Source: Ochrobactrum vermis (GTDB lineage Bacteria; Pseudomonadota; Alphaproteobacteria; Rhizobiales; Rhizobiaceae). From it: a DNA stretch of 64,000 bases. The translations under genes were made by a program, and so were the position numbers. Location: positions 2,718,001 through 2,782,000 of the forward strand of contig NZ_PCOC01000001.1 in the NCBI RefSeq assembly GCF_002975205.1, written 5' to 3'. Below the pieces are notes generated by a model. The model made no database searches. It was not told the origin of the DNA and saw nothing but the letters and a program-made list of their open reading frames with translations. Positions 7,642 to 17,928 of this stretch are shown here, in pieces; the stretch's first letter is position 1, and every line of letters starts with the position of its first letter.

Positions 7642-10600
7642 ATGAGCGCACGACGACCCAGAGATGGGAAACAGCGCCTGTTTTCAATTCCTCCCGGCAC
7701 GCCATTTCTTCCCGCTTTTGCCAAGGCGCTTCTGGAAGGACGACTGGTCGAAGGTTTTCCCGGCAACCCTTCCGATCCGCTGGCATTGGCCAATGCAACT
7801 ATCTATGTGCCAACGCGCCGTGCGGCACGCGCTTTGCGGTCCATTCTGGTTGATAGGAATCCGGCTAAGAGTGCTATTTTGCCGACGATAAAACCGCTCG
7901 GCGACGTGGATGAAGATGCCGCTTTCTTCAATGCAGGCTCATCGGGCGTCTTCGATATCAATCCGCCTATCGGTACGGCGGAGCGGCTTCTGCTTCTGGC
8001 GCGATTGATCCGCCCATGGCGGGAATCGCTGCCTTCCCATGTGCGCGCACTATTCGGTGTTGACGATGTTTCGGTTCCGGCAACGACTGCCGATGCGATC
8101 TGGCTTGCCCGCGATCTGGCGGGGCTGATGGATCAGGTCGAAACCGATGGGGCCAAGTGGAGCGAGCTTGCTGGAATTGCCCCGGAAGACCTCGCCGACT
8201 GGTGGCAGGTCACGCTCGGCTTTCTCAACATCGTCACCAATCTGTGGCCGGATATTCTGGCGGAACGCAGGCTTTCAAATCCCGCTGCGCATCGCAACGA
8301 TCTCATCTGGAGCGAAGTAAGGCGCCTGCGCGCTCATCCGCCTGCCGGGCCGGTCATCGTCGCGGGTTCCACCGGCTCGATACCGGCGACTGCAGAACTC
8401 ATTTCCGCCATTGCGGACTTGCCGAATGGCGCGGTGGTGCTGCCGGGACTGGACCGCGATCTGGATGATGCAGCCTGGGAGATGCTGGCATCGGCAACCG
8501 ACAATCCCTCGACCTTCGGTCACCCGCAATTCGGGTTGCGCAAGCTTCTCGATGCAATGCAGACATTGCGTAGTGATGTGGAACATCTGGATGATATGCC
8601 CGCCTCCAAACGCCTGCGTGAGCGGGCGGTAAGCGAAGCGCTTCGCCCGGCGGAAACGACCGATGCATGGGGGCAGCTTGGAAATGACCCTAACACACAG
8701 CCGGAAGCCTTGCGGCAGGCAGCGCAGACGATCGATCTGATTGAAACTGCCAATGAGCGGGAAGAGGCGCTTGCCGTCGCTCTCGTCCTGCGCGATGCGA
8801 TCAATGATGAAAACAAGATGGCTGCGCTGGTTACGGCAGACCGCAATCTGGCGCGACGCGTGGTGGGTGAACTTGCCCGTTTCGGGATCGACGCCGACGA
8901 TTCCGGCGGGCGGCATCTGCGCGATGTCGAGACCACGACACTGCTGCGGCTTCTGGTCGAGACGGTCTTTAGCCCGGGCGATCCGGTCGCCTTGCTGGCG
9001 CTGGTCAAGCATCCGCTGCTGCGGTTGGAAGCTCCCCGTATAGAACGACGCCTTGCTGCCGAAACCCTGGAACTCATCGCCTTTCGCGGTGGCACGGGCC
9101 GCGCCTCCGTGCTCGATCTTCCCGCATTCTTCGATCGGCGGCTGGAAGAAAGCGCCAGCCAACCATGGCAACCGGCATGGCACGGCACGGTCACGCCGGA
9201 AATGATCGCCGCTGCCCGAAATCTCTGCGAAAGCCTGTCGAAGGCCGTGGTCCCGCTGGCACCTTTCGTTATCGCCGCACGCAGGACTGAGATCGGCGAA
9301 ATCGCGCGTGCCACGGTGGAGGCGCTGGAAAATCTTGCGCGGAATGAAAAGGCCAGCGTGGCGCCTTTTTATTCCGGAGAACGCGGCGAACAGCTCGCCG
9401 CCTTTTTGCGTGGTCTGGTTTCGAGCGAAGCCGGGCTCGATTTTGAGGCCTCGGAATGGCCAGCCGTCCTGGATGCGCTGATGGCGGGCGAGACGGTCAA
9501 GCCGCATCCGGGCGGTCATCCGCGCCTCTTCATCTGGGGTGCGCTGGAAGCGCGCCTGCAAACCATGGATACGGTGGTAATCGGTGGCCTCAACGAGGGG
9601 AGCTGGCCCGCCCGCACCCGCAATGATCCGTTCATGTCGCGCCCGATGAAGTCGATGATCGCGCTCGATCCGCCCGAACGCCGTACGGGCCTTGCCGCCC
9701 ACGACTTCCAGATGGCGCTCGGCATGGATCATGTGGTGCTGACGCGCTCGCAGCGTTCCGACAATGCCCCGACCGTGCCCTCGCGCTGGCTGCAGCGGCT
9801 TGAAACGGTGCTGGGCGCGGATGTGACGGCCGAAATGCGCCGGCGTGGGGCGCGTTTTATCCAGTGGTCGCGTGAAATCGACTGGGCCGAAGATGTTCCT
9901 TTCGTGAAAAGGCCGCAGCCCGCGCCGCCGGTCCTAGCGCGTCCGAAGCATTTTTCGGTGACGGAAATCGAAACGCTGCGCCGCGATCCCTATGCGATCT
10001 TCGCCAAGAAGATACTGAAACTGCGGCCGCTGGAGCCGCTGATCCGCGATCCGGCTGCTGCCGAGCGCGGCACCTTGTTCCACGATATTCTGGGACATTT
10101 TACCGAAGAAGCCATCGATCCGCTGGCACCGGATGCCGCAGAACGGTTGATGGAACTGGGGCGCATCCTCTTTGCCGATATGGACTTGCCGACGGAAATC
10201 GAAGCCGTGTGGTGGCCCCGTTTCACGGCGCTTATTCCGCAGTTTCTGGCCTGGGAAAGCGAGCGCGCCTACAATGTCCAGACCCGCTTTGCCGAGATTT
10301 CGTCAGACAAGCGCGAGGTTGAAGGACTTGGCATCACGCTTTCCGGCCGTGCTGATCGCATCGACCTGATGCGAGACGGGACGGCGGAAATCATCGACTA
10401 CAAGACGGGATCGACACCATCGCCCAAACAGGCACATGTGCTGCTGTCGCCGCAGCTTGCACTGGAAGCTGCGCTTCTGGTGCGCGGTGCTTTCCGGGAG
10501 CTGGGCTCGGTCCGCGCATCCGATCTGACCTATGTGCGCCTCAAGGCGGGCGGTGAGGTAAAGCCGGAATCCATCCTCAAGATCGGACGACCGCCATCCG

Positions 10601-10800
10601 AAAAAACCGCACCGGCGCTTGGCGAGGAATCCTGGCAGCGGCTGACGCAACTGCTGGCCGAATACCAGAAGCCGGACAAAGGTTATCTGTCGCGTGCATT
10701 GCCGTTTCGCGAGACGGACCTGACAGGCGATTACGACCATCTGGCGCGGGTGTTGGAATGGTCTGCCGGAGGTGATGCGGGCGGAGAGGGGGAGACATGA
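7642..10800 (+). CDS. addB: Double-strand break repair protein AddB, alphaproteobacterial type
   Basis: A 1052-residue subunit of the AddAB helicase-nuclease, which resects DNA ends to start RecA-dependent repair. The C-terminus holds a RecB-type PD-(D/E)XK nuclease (GRADRIDL followed by EIIDYKTGS). The N-terminus (TIYVPTRRAARAL) has no Walker A motif, and the protein contains a single cysteine, so it lacks the iron-sulfur cluster ligands of Bacillus AddB. ATG 7642 is preceded by AAGGAGG (7627-7633), which overlaps the murU stop. The gene overlaps addA by ATGA. Confidence 0.93.
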   Translation: MSARRPRDGKQRLFSIPPGTPFLPAFAKALLEGRLVEGFPGNPSDPLALANATIYVPTRRAARALRSILVDRNPAKSAILPTIKPLGDVDEDAAFFNAGSSGVFDINPPIGTAERLLLLARLIRPWRESLPSHVRALFGVDDVSVPATTADAIWLARDLAGLMDQVETDGAKWSELAGIAPEDLADWWQVTLGFLNIVTNLWPDILAERRLSNPAAHRNDLIWSEVRRLRAHPPAGPVIVAGSTGSIPATAELISAIADLPNGAVVLPGLDRDLDDAAWEMLASATDNPSTFGHPQFGLRKLLDAMQTLRSDVEHLDDMPASKRLRERAVSEALRPAETTDAWGQLGNDPNTQPEALRQAAQTIDLIETANEREEALAVALVLRDAINDENKMAALVTADRNLARRVVGELARFGIDADDSGGRHLRDVETTTLLRLLVETVFSPGDPVALLALVKHPLLRLEAPRIERRLAAETLELIAFRGGTGRASVLDLPAFFDRRLEESASQPWQPAWHGTVTPEMIAAARNLCESLSKAVVPLAPFVIAARRTEIGEIARATVEALENLARNEKASVAPFYSGERGEQLAAFLRGLVSSEAGLDFEASEWPAVLDALMAGETVKPHPGGHPRLFIWGALEARLQTMDTVVIGGLNEGSWPARTRNDPFMSRPMKSMIALDPPERRTGLAAHDFQMALGMDHVVLTRSQRSDNAPTVPSRWLQRLETVLGADVTAEMRRRGARFIQWSREIDWAEDVPFVKRPQPAPPVLARPKHFSVTEIETLRRDPYAIFAKKILKLRPLEPLIRDPAAAERGTLFHDILGHFTEEAIDPLAPDAAERLMELGRILFADMDLPTEIEAVWWPRFTALIPQFLAWESERAYNVQTRFAEISSDKREVEGLGITLSGRADRIDLMRDGTAEIIDYKTGSTPSPKQAHVLLSPQLALEAALLVRGAFRELGSVRASDLTYVRLKAGGEVKPESILKIGRPPSEKTAPALGEESWQRLTQLLAEYQKPDKGYLSRALPFRETDLTGDYDHLARVLEWSAGGDAGGEGET

Positions 10801-13800
10801 GAAAAGCGCCTATTATCCCGGATGAAACACTGCGGGCGCAAAGCAACGCAGCAAATCCGGCAGCTTCCGTCTGGGTGTCCGCCAATGCGGGTTCGGGCAA
10901 GACTCATGTTTTGACCGAACGGGTTATCCGTCTGCTGCTCGAAGGCACCGATCCGTCCAAGATTCTCTGTCTCACCTATACCAAGGCGGCGGCAGCGGTG
11001 ATGCAGAACCGCGTGTTCATGCGGCTTTCAGAATGGGCTGTCCTGCCCGATATCGAACTTGCCGAGCGTCTTAAGTCGCTTGAAGGCCGCAGACCGGGCG
11101 ATGCCCGTCTTGCTGCGGCACGACGGCTGTTCGCCCGTGCGCTTGAGACGCCGGGCGGGCTTAAAATCCAGACCATCCATGCTTTCTGCGAAGCGATCCT
11201 GCATCAGTTCCCGCTTGAGGCGAACATTGCCGGTCATTTCGAGATGATGGACGATCTGATGCAGGCAGCCCTTGTTGGCGAAGCACGGCGGCAGTTGCTC
11301 GAAACCGCGCATGGCGGCGGCGATATTGAACTGGCAGAGGCCTTTGCCGATGTTTTGCAGGCATCGGGCGAGATGGGGCTGCAATCGCTTCTGGATGAGG
11401 CTGTGAGCAGGCGCAACGGCTTGCAGACCTATATCGCCGAACTGGGGGTTGCCGGGCATCGCAGCGAAGCTCTGCACCGGGCTTTCCGCTTCGATCCGCA
11501 AACCAGCGAAGACGATCTTGTCGCTGAACTCTGGCCGATACTGGAATTTTCCGACGATACGCTCGACCTCATCATGTCGATCCAGAAAGGTGCGTCGCGC
11601 GCGCAGGATTTTGCGCTGCAGCTTCGCCGTTTCGAAAAGGTGACGAGCCAGCGTGACCGCGAAGCGGTGTTGCGCGCTGCTTTTTTGAAAAGCACCGGTG
11701 AGCCAAAATCCGGTTCCTATGTCGGCTCGGCAGCGGTCAAAAAGCTTCTGCCTGATTTCGAAGAGGATTTCGACGCAGCAGCGGCACGTGTCGAACAGGG
11801 TCTCGATCGGCTGAAGGAATTGCGCCTTGTGCGGCTCAATCTGGCCGCGCTCACGCTGATCGATAATCTGCTGCAACGCTATCACGACCTGAAACGTCGG
11901 CGCGGCCTGCTCGATTTCGAGGATCTCATCACCCGGACCGTGGCGCTGCTCGCCCGCAACGGGGCAGGGCAGTGGGTGCAGTACAAGCTTGATCGCGGCA
12001 TCGACCATATTCTGGTCGACGAGGCGCAGGACACCAGCCCCGACCAGTGGCAGGTCATCCGCATGCTGTCGGAAGAGTTTTTCTCCGGCCTCGGCCAGCG
12101 CAATATCAGCCGCACACTCTTTGCCGTGGGGGACGAAAAACAGTCGATCTATTCGTTCCAGGGCGCAGTGCCGGAGGATTTTGCGGCGCAGGGTAGAGCA
12201 ATCGACGTTAAAACTCGCAACGCTGATCTGACTTTCAGCGAAGTACGTTTGAATTTTTCTTTCCGCTCCACTCCCGATGTACTCCAGGCCGTAGATGAAG
12301 TTTTTGGACGTCCGGAAGCCTATCGAGGCCTCGGAGATGCGACCATTCATACTGCCATTCGTTCCGGCGAACCGGGCGAGGTAGAAATCTGGGATATGCT
12401 GACGCCGGAAGTGGTGGAAGAGCCGGACGACTGGCGAGAGCCGGTTGATCATCTGGCAGCACCCGCCGTCCGGCTGGCGGATCAGATCGCGGCCACCATT
12501 CGCCACTGGCTGGATCGCGGGGAGCCTATTCCGGGCCAGAACCGGCGGATCATGCCGCGTGACATCATGGTTCTGGTACGAAAGCGCGACCAGTTCATGC
12601 CTGCCCTGTCGCGGGCGCTGAAAAACCTGTCCGTTCCGGTGGCAGGTGCAGACCGCTTGCGGCTCACCAGCCATATTGCCATTCAGGACCTGATGGCGCT
12701 CGGTCGGTTCGTGCTTCAGCCATCGGACGATCTTTCGCTGGCATCGCTATTGAAAAGCCCGCTATTCGGCTGGGATGACGACCAGTTGTTCGAGCTTGCC
12801 CATTCGCGAGCTTCAAGCCTCACTCTGTTCGAGCGGCTTTATCAGGCATCGCGCGGCGATGCTGCGCTGGCCGATGTGCACAAGACCTTGAGCCGCTGGC
12901 GCAATATGGCCGACACGATGCCGGTGTTCGAATTCTATGCACAAATATTGAGCGCGGATGGTGCGCGGCGAAAACTCCTGGCGAGGTTGGGGCCGGAGGC
13001 GGGCGACATCATCGACGAATTCCAGAATTATGCGCTTTCGGCCGAGCGTGCCGGTCTGCCCGGCCTGCAGGCTTTCCTTGAAACGCTGGAAGCGGCATCG
13101 CCGGAAATCAAGCGAGAACTCGATCAGGGGCGCAATGAAGTGCGCCTCATGACCGTCCATGCCGCCAAGGGGCTGGAAGGGGCGGTGGTGTTTCTCGTGG
13201 ATCCGGGAAGCGCGGTCTGGACAGGCAGCCGCGCGCCAAAGCTCATTCCTTTTGACTTTTCGAACGATAATCCGTCGGTGAAAGGCTATCTCTGGCAACC
13301 GAATGCTGGATACCAGACCGGGTTCACGACAGCACAGATCGAGAAGCTCAAAACGCGGGCCGAAGAAGAATATCGTCGCCTGCTCTATGTCGGTATGACC
13401 CGAGCAGAAGATAGGCTCATCATTTGCGGTTATCGCGGCACGCGCGAAAGCGGCGAGACATGGCATTGCCTTGTCGAGGATGCGCTGGCTACCAAGGCCG
13501 AGACATTCGTGCACCCCGTTCTGGGTGTTGCCGCGAGGCGTTATCGCAATACTCCGCGAGGAATGGTCGAGATTACCGATCAGGATAGGACCGAAAACCA
13601 CGCGCTGCCGTCGCTGCCGCGCGACTATCTGCGACCGATAAAGCCGGAAACCGGATTGCCGCGACCGCTGGCGCCGTCCGGCGCATCCGCGCTGATCGAA
13701 GCAGATGAGGAACCGCCACTCGATATGTTTTCGCCGGTACTCGGGGCAGGCGACGGCACGCCGGCCTTTGCACTGCGACGCGGCACGGCGATCCATATGC

Positions 13801-14339
13801 TGCTGCAATATCTGCCGGATGTACCGCAGGATGGGCGTGAAACGCTGGCACGCAACTATCTTGACCGGATCGCTGCCGACTGGCCGGAAACGGAGCGCCA
13901 GATAGCATGGAAGAGCGTCAGGACCATTCTGGACGATCCGACCTATGCGCCCGTCTTTGCAGAAGGCTCACGCGGGGAGGTCGCCATCATGGGCACGATC
14001 GAGCTTGGCGGGCGTGATCATGCGGTTTCCGGTCAGATCGACCGCATCAGCGTCGGTGAGGACCGGGTTCTGATTGTCGACTACAAGACCAATCGCCCGC
14101 CACCGAAAACCATAGAGGCCGTTCCTTTCGCCTATCGGGCGCAGCTTGCGCTCTATCGGGAATTGCTGGTGCCGCTTTATCCGGGACGGATTGTCGAAAC
14201 AGCGCTTCTGTTCACCGAAGGCCCATATTTGATGCCGCTGCCGGATGTTGTTCTCGATGAAGCGCTGCAGTCTCTGAAAGACTCTCAAGGAAAGGTGACG
14301 AACCAGAACTTGACGGATGGCAGCAGACACGCCACATGA
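10797..14339 (+). CDS. addA: ATP-dependent helicase/nuclease AddA, alphaproteobacterial type
   Basis: A 1180-residue UvrD/Rep-family helicase with a C-terminal RecB-like nuclease. Visible motifs are Walker A NAGSGKTHVLTERV, motif II VDEAQDTSP, VGDEKQSIYSFQGA, the motif V/VI region MTVHAAKGLEG and LLYVGMTRAEDRL, and the nuclease motif VLIVDYKTNRPP. It supplies the ATP-driven motor of AddAB. The ATG overlaps the addB stop (ATGA), indicating coupled translation and a stoichiometric complex. Confidence 0.95.
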   Translation: MRKAPIIPDETLRAQSNAANPAASVWVSANAGSGKTHVLTERVIRLLLEGTDPSKILCLTYTKAAAAVMQNRVFMRLSEWAVLPDIELAERLKSLEGRRPGDARLAAARRLFARALETPGGLKIQTIHAFCEAILHQFPLEANIAGHFEMMDDLMQAALVGEARRQLLETAHGGGDIELAEAFADVLQASGEMGLQSLLDEAVSRRNGLQTYIAELGVAGHRSEALHRAFRFDPQTSEDDLVAELWPILEFSDDTLDLIMSIQKGASRAQDFALQLRRFEKVTSQRDREAVLRAAFLKSTGEPKSGSYVGSAAVKKLLPDFEEDFDAAAARVEQGLDRLKELRLVRLNLAALTLIDNLLQRYHDLKRRRGLLDFEDLITRTVALLARNGAGQWVQYKLDRGIDHILVDEAQDTSPDQWQVIRMLSEEFFSGLGQRNISRTLFAVGDEKQSIYSFQGAVPEDFAAQGRAIDVKTRNADLTFSEVRLNFSFRSTPDVLQAVDEVFGRPEAYRGLGDATIHTAIRSGEPGEVEIWDMLTPEVVEEPDDWREPVDHLAAPAVRLADQIAATIRHWLDRGEPIPGQNRRIMPRDIMVLVRKRDQFMPALSRALKNLSVPVAGADRLRLTSHIAIQDLMALGRFVLQPSDDLSLASLLKSPLFGWDDDQLFELAHSRASSLTLFERLYQASRGDAALADVHKTLSRWRNMADTMPVFEFYAQILSADGARRKLLARLGPEAGDIIDEFQNYALSAERAGLPGLQAFLETLEAASPEIKRELDQGRNEVRLMTVHAAKGLEGAVVFLVDPGSAVWTGSRAPKLIPFDFSNDNPSVKGYLWQPNAGYQTGFTTAQIEKLKTRAEEEYRRLLYVGMTRAEDRLIICGYRGTRESGETWHCLVEDALATKAETFVHPVLGVAARRYRNTPRGMVEITDQDRTENHALPSLPRDYLRPIKPETGLPRPLAPSGASALIEADEEPPLDMFSPVLGAGDGTPAFALRRGTAIHMLLQYLPDVPQDGRETLARNYLDRIAADWPETERQIAWKSVRTILDDPTYAPVFAEGSRGEVAIMGTIELGGRDHAVSGQIDRISVGEDRVLIVDYKTNRPPPKTIEAVPFAYRAQLALYRELLVPLYPGRIVETALLFTEGPYLMPLPDVVLDEALQSLKDSQGKVTNQNLTDGSRHAT

Positions 14340-14418
14340 TATAGCGAATGAAGAGCGGATTGTGTTGTGAGTCTGAAAAAGATGTCTGCCGTTCTTGGTG
14401 AAAAAAGAGGATAGCCCT

Positions 14419-14742
14419 ATGGCAACCGTTAAGGTCGATAACAGCAATTTTCAGTCGGACGTTCTTCAGTCGAGCGAGCCTGTCGTGGTGGATTTCTGGG
14501 CGGAGTGGTGCGGTCCCTGCAAGATGATCGCTCCGGCTCTGGACGAAATCGCGACCGAAATGGCCGGTCAGGTCAAGATCGCCAAGGTCAATATCGACGA
14601 AAACCCGGAACTGGCTGCCCAGTTCGGCGTGCGTTCGATCCCGACGCTTCTGATGTTCAAGGACGGCGAACTCGCCGCCAATATGGTTGGCGCCGCTCCG
14701 AAGAGCCGCCTTGCCGACTGGATCAAGGCTTCGGCTGCCTGA
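14419..14742 (+). CDS. trxA: Thioredoxin 1
   Basis: A 107-residue cytosolic thiol-disulfide reductant with the active site WCGPCK and the cis-proline segment SIPTLLMF. It is kept reduced by thioredoxin reductase and serves ribonucleotide reductase and other enzymes. ATG 14419 follows AGAGG at 14406-14410; an in-frame TTG at 14395 lacks a ribosome-binding site. It lies 79 bases after addA and ends at a bidirectional terminator. Confidence 0.97.
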
Positions 14743-14763
14743 TCGTTTCAGCATAAGAAATAC

Positions 14764-14790
14764 AAAACCCGGCCTTCGAGCCGGGTTTTT
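14764..14790. terminator. Bidirectional terminator between trxA and folC
   Basis: A perfect 10-bp stem, AAAACCCGGC/GCCGGGTTTT, with a six-base loop, flanked by A and T runs on either side. It separates the convergent trxA and folC genes. Confidence 0.9.
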
Positions 14791-14792
14791 GC

Positions 14793-16121
14793 TTATAGGG
14801 GTGGCGTGCCGTTATCGCGTAAGACTTCACCGGCAAGGTAAAGCGATCCGCCAATCAGGATACGGGGTGGTGCTTCGTCTGATGGCCATGTGTCGCGTAG
14901 AAGCTTCAACGCATTGGCAACCGAATGCACAGGCTCTGCCGACAGGTTGGCTTTTTGAGCTGCTACCGCCAGCTCATCATTGGGAATGCCCGCGTCGCTG
15001 GACGGAACAGGCACGGTGAAAACATGCCGCGCCATACCGGCAAAAGCCTCGAAATAGCCAACCGGATCTTTGGTGTTGATCATACCCGTTACAAGAAACA
15101 GCGGGCGTTCATTGCGTTCTTCCAGATCGCCAAGCGTCTCGGCGATGACTGCGCCCGCACCCGGATTGTGGCCGCCATCGAGCCAGATCTCGGATGCCGC
15201 CGGTGCCAGGTCGACGAGAGCGCCATGGGTCAGTCGCTGCATGCGGGCTGGCCAGTCCACCACCATCAACGCCTTTTCGACGGCTTTGTCGGTCAGGCTG
15301 AAACCCGCCATCTGCACAGCCTCGATTGCCGCAGCAGCGTTGGAAATCTGGTGGCGCCCGAGGAGGCGCGGCAAAGGCAGGTCAATCAGACCGTCCTCGT
15401 TCTGGAACACCATGCGACCATGTTCCTCAAAAGCGAGGAAATCCTGCCCGTAAACCGAAACAGGACAGCCAAGACGATCTGCAGTCGAGACGAGCACTTC
15501 CCGCGCCGCGTCGAAGGGCTGAAAACCGACGACGACGGGACAATCCTTCTTGATGATCCCGGCCTTTTCAGCCGCAATCAGCTCTACGCGGTCGCCAAGA
15601 TAGGCCTGATGGTCGATGGAAACCGGCATGATGAGCGCGACGGCAGGTTCGGTAATGACATTGGTGGCGTCGAAACGTCCGCCAAGTCCGACTTCCATGA
15701 CGACGACGTCTGCCGGATGCTCGGAAAAGAGCACAAAGGCCACGGCCGTCAGGATTTCGAAAACGGTGATATGCTGACCGCCATTGGTCGCTGCAACGCG
15801 CTCTATCGCGTCGGCCAGAACATCGTCACTGACAAGTCTGCCGCCGCCAGGCGCTGCCAGGCGATAGCGCTCGTGCCAGCGGACGAGATGCGGCGAGGTA
15901 TGGACGTGAACATCAAAGCCGCCCGCTTCCAGAAGCGCGCGGCAGAAAGCTGTCGCCGATCCCTTGCCGTTGGTTCCGGCGATGTGGATGACCGGCGGCA
16001 ATTTCAGATGCGGATTGCCGAGCTTTTCCAGAAGACCGCGGATGCGGTCCAATGAAAGATCGAAGCCCTTTGGATGCAACTGCATAAGCCGCTCGATTGC
16101 GGCGGCGGCTTTTTCTGTCAC
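14793..16121 (-). CDS. folC: Dihydrofolate synthase / folylpolyglutamate synthase
   Basis: A 442-residue Mur-ligase-family enzyme that adds glutamate to dihydropteroate and to reduced folates with ATP. Visible motifs are the P-loop IAGTNGKGSATAFC, HTSPHLVRWHER, and the Mur-ligase-type central and C-terminal motifs (EVGLGGRFDATN, LDGGHNPGA). It is the last gene of the trpFBA-accD-folC run, two bases after accD, an arrangement I recall as common in alphaproteobacteria. Confidence 0.95.
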   Translation of the reverse strand: MTEKAAAAIERLMQLHPKGFDLSLDRIRGLLEKLGNPHLKLPPVIHIAGTNGKGSATAFCRALLEAGGFDVHVHTSPHLVRWHERYRLAAPGGGRLVSDDVLADAIERVAATNGGQHITVFEILTAVAFVLFSEHPADVVVMEVGLGGRFDATNVITEPAVALIMPVSIDHQAYLGDRVELIAAEKAGIIKKDCPVVVGFQPFDAAREVLVSTADRLGCPVSVYGQDFLAFEEHGRMVFQNEDGLIDLPLPRLLGRHQISNAAAAIEAVQMAGFSLTDKAVEKALMVVDWPARMQRLTHGALVDLAPAASEIWLDGGHNPGAGAVIAETLGDLEERNERPLFLVTGMINTKDPVGYFEAFAGMARHVFTVPVPSSDAGIPNDELAVAAQKANLSAEPVHSVANALKLLRDTWPSDEAPPRILIGGSLYLAGEVLRDNGTPPL

Positions 16122-16123
16122 GA

Positions 16124-17029
16124 TCAGGCTGCCTTGTCGGTTGCTTCCGTCTTTTCGTGTTCCGGCGCGTCGCTTGTGCCGGGCTGCCGGGTCATGATCT
16201 TGAGAAGGCGCGCAACCGTGCCCTTCAGTTCCAGACGCGAGACGACCATGTCGACCATGCCGTGTTCCATGAGATAATCCGCGCTCTGGAAGCCTTCCGG
16301 CAGCTTTTCACGGATCGTCTGCTCGATGACGCGCGGTCCGGCAAAGCCGATCAGTGCGCCGGGTTCGGCAATGTGGATATCGCCCAACATGGCGTAGGAA
16401 GCCGTCACGCCGCCGGTGGTCGGATTGGTCAGGACAACGATATAGGGCAGGCCTGCTTCCTTGAGCATCTCCACCGCAACCGTGGTGCGCGGGAGCTGCA
16501 TCAGTGACAGGATACCTTCCTGCATGCGTGCGCCGCCCGATGCGGCGAACAGAACCAGCGGACGCTTCAGCTCAATGGCTTTTTCGAAGCCCTGGATGAT
16601 CGCTTCGCCGGCACCCATGCCGAGCGAACCGCCCATGAAACCGAAATCCTGAACGGTGGCGACAATCGGCAGGCCTTCGATCGTGCCGAGGCCGTTGACG
16701 ATAGCGTCTTCCATGCCCGTGCGCGTGCGATAATCCTTGAGACGGTCGATATACTTCTTCTCGTCGCGGAATTTCAGCGGATCAACGGGCACTTTCGGCG
16801 CTTCAAGCGTGGTGTACTCGCCATTGTCGAAGAAGAAACGCAGACGGTCCTTTGCCTTGATGCGCATGTGGTGGCCCGAGGAAGGGATCACAAACTGGTT
16901 GCTCTCAAGGTCCTTGTGAAACACCATTTCACCGGTCGACGGATCCTTGATCCAGAGGTTTTCCGGCATTTCACGACGGCCGAGCATCGAATTGATCTTC
17001 GGACGGACGTAGTTGGTGATCCAGTTCAT
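16124..17029 (-). CDS. accD: Acetyl-CoA carboxylase carboxyltransferase subunit beta, zinc-ribbon cysteines missing
   Basis: A 301-residue beta subunit of the carboxyltransferase that makes malonyl-CoA for fatty acid synthesis, with the crotonase-like core ([38 protein letters not shown]). In E. coli AccD the N-terminus binds zinc through two CxxC pairs. Here those positions read IKDPSTG and IPSSGHH, so all four cysteines are absent. Brucella AccD has the same feature as far as I recall, so this is a lineage trait and not damage. It sits between trpA and folC. Confidence 0.95.
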   Translation of the reverse strand: MNWITNYVRPKINSMLGRREMPENLWIKDPSTGEMVFHKDLESNQFVIPSSGHHMRIKAKDRLRFFFDNGEYTTLEAPKVPVDPLKFRDEKKYIDRLKDYRTRTGMEDAIVNGLGTIEGLPIVATVQDFGFMGGSLGMGAGEAIIQGFEKAIELKRPLVLFAASGGARMQEGILSLMQLPRTTVAVEMLKEAGLPYIVVLTNPTTGGVTASYAMLGDIHIAEPGALIGFAGPRVIEQTIREKLPEGFQSADYLMEHGMVDMVVSRLELKGTVARLLKIMTRQPGTSDAPEHEKTEATDKAA

Positions 17030-17088
17030 GACGTTTGGTTCCGTTTCTTGTTCTTCGGCAAAGAGCTTCAGCCGCTTAAATGGACGAT

Positions 17089-17928
17089 TTATTGGGCGGC
17101 TTCAAGGCGTGTGGCGCGCACGCTCTCAGCAAGGGCGTGGACAAGTCCGGTTGCCGCAGCAACTGGATCGCCCTTCGGCTTGCCATTTTCGTCCAGTTCA
17201 CCGGCAATCGCGTTGACAATCGCCGTACCAACGACCACGCCATCGGCATGGGTGGCGATGGCTGCTGCCTGCTCCGGCGTCTTGACGCCGAAACCGACGC
17301 AGATCGGCAGATCCGTGCTCTTCTTGATATGACGCACGGCTTCGCCGACCTTTGTCGTATCGGCAATGGCCGAGCCGGTGATGCCGTTCATCGAAACGTA
17401 ATAAACAAATCCCGATGAATTATGCAGAACCTTCGGCAGGCGCTTGTCGTCGGTGGTCGGCGTGGTGAGGCGGATGAAATTGATGCCCACTTTCATCGCC
17501 GGAATGCAAAGCTCGGCATCCATTTCCGATGGAAGATCGACGACGATCAGCCCGTCCACGCCGGAAGCCTTGGCATCAGCCAGAAAGCGGTCCACACCGT
17601 AGATATAGATCGGATTGTAATAACCCATCATGACGATTGGGGTCGTGTCGTCTTCCTTGCGGAATTCTGCTGCCATGTGCAGCGTCTTGGCGAGCGTCTG
17701 ACCGGCATTGAGGGCGCGCAGGCCTGCGGCCTGAATGGCCGGACCGTCCGCCATCGGATCGGAAAAAGGCATGCCGAGCTCGATCACGTCGGCACCGGCC
17801 TTGGGCAGCGCCTTCATTACCTTGAGCGAGGTTTCCAGATCGGGATCGCCACCCATGAAATAGGTAACGAGCGCCGGGCGGCCCTCTGCCTTCAGTTCAG
17901 CGAATTTGGTGTCGATGCGAGTAGTCAT
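17089..17928 (-). CDS. trpA: Tryptophan synthase alpha chain
   Basis: A 279-residue TIM-barrel enzyme that cleaves indole-3-glycerol phosphate to indole, which is channelled to TrpB. The signature around the catalytic glutamate, [16 protein letters not shown], and the phosphate-binding [10 protein letters not shown] are present. Its ATG overlaps the stop of the small unknown gene upstream (ATGA), so its translation is coupled to that gene and not directly to trpB. Confidence 0.96.
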   Translation of the reverse strand: MTTRIDTKFAELKAEGRPALVTYFMGGDPDLETSLKVMKALPKAGADVIELGMPFSDPMADGPAIQAAGLRALNAGQTLAKTLHMAAEFRKEDDTTPIVMMGYYNPIYIYGVDRFLADAKASGVDGLIVVDLPSEMDAELCIPAMKVGINFIRLTTPTTDDKRLPKVLHNSSGFVYYVSMNGITGSAIADTTKVGEAVRHIKKSTDLPICVGFGVKTPEQAAAIATHADGVVVGTAIVNAIAGELDENGKPKGDPVAAATGLVHALAESVRATRLEAAQ

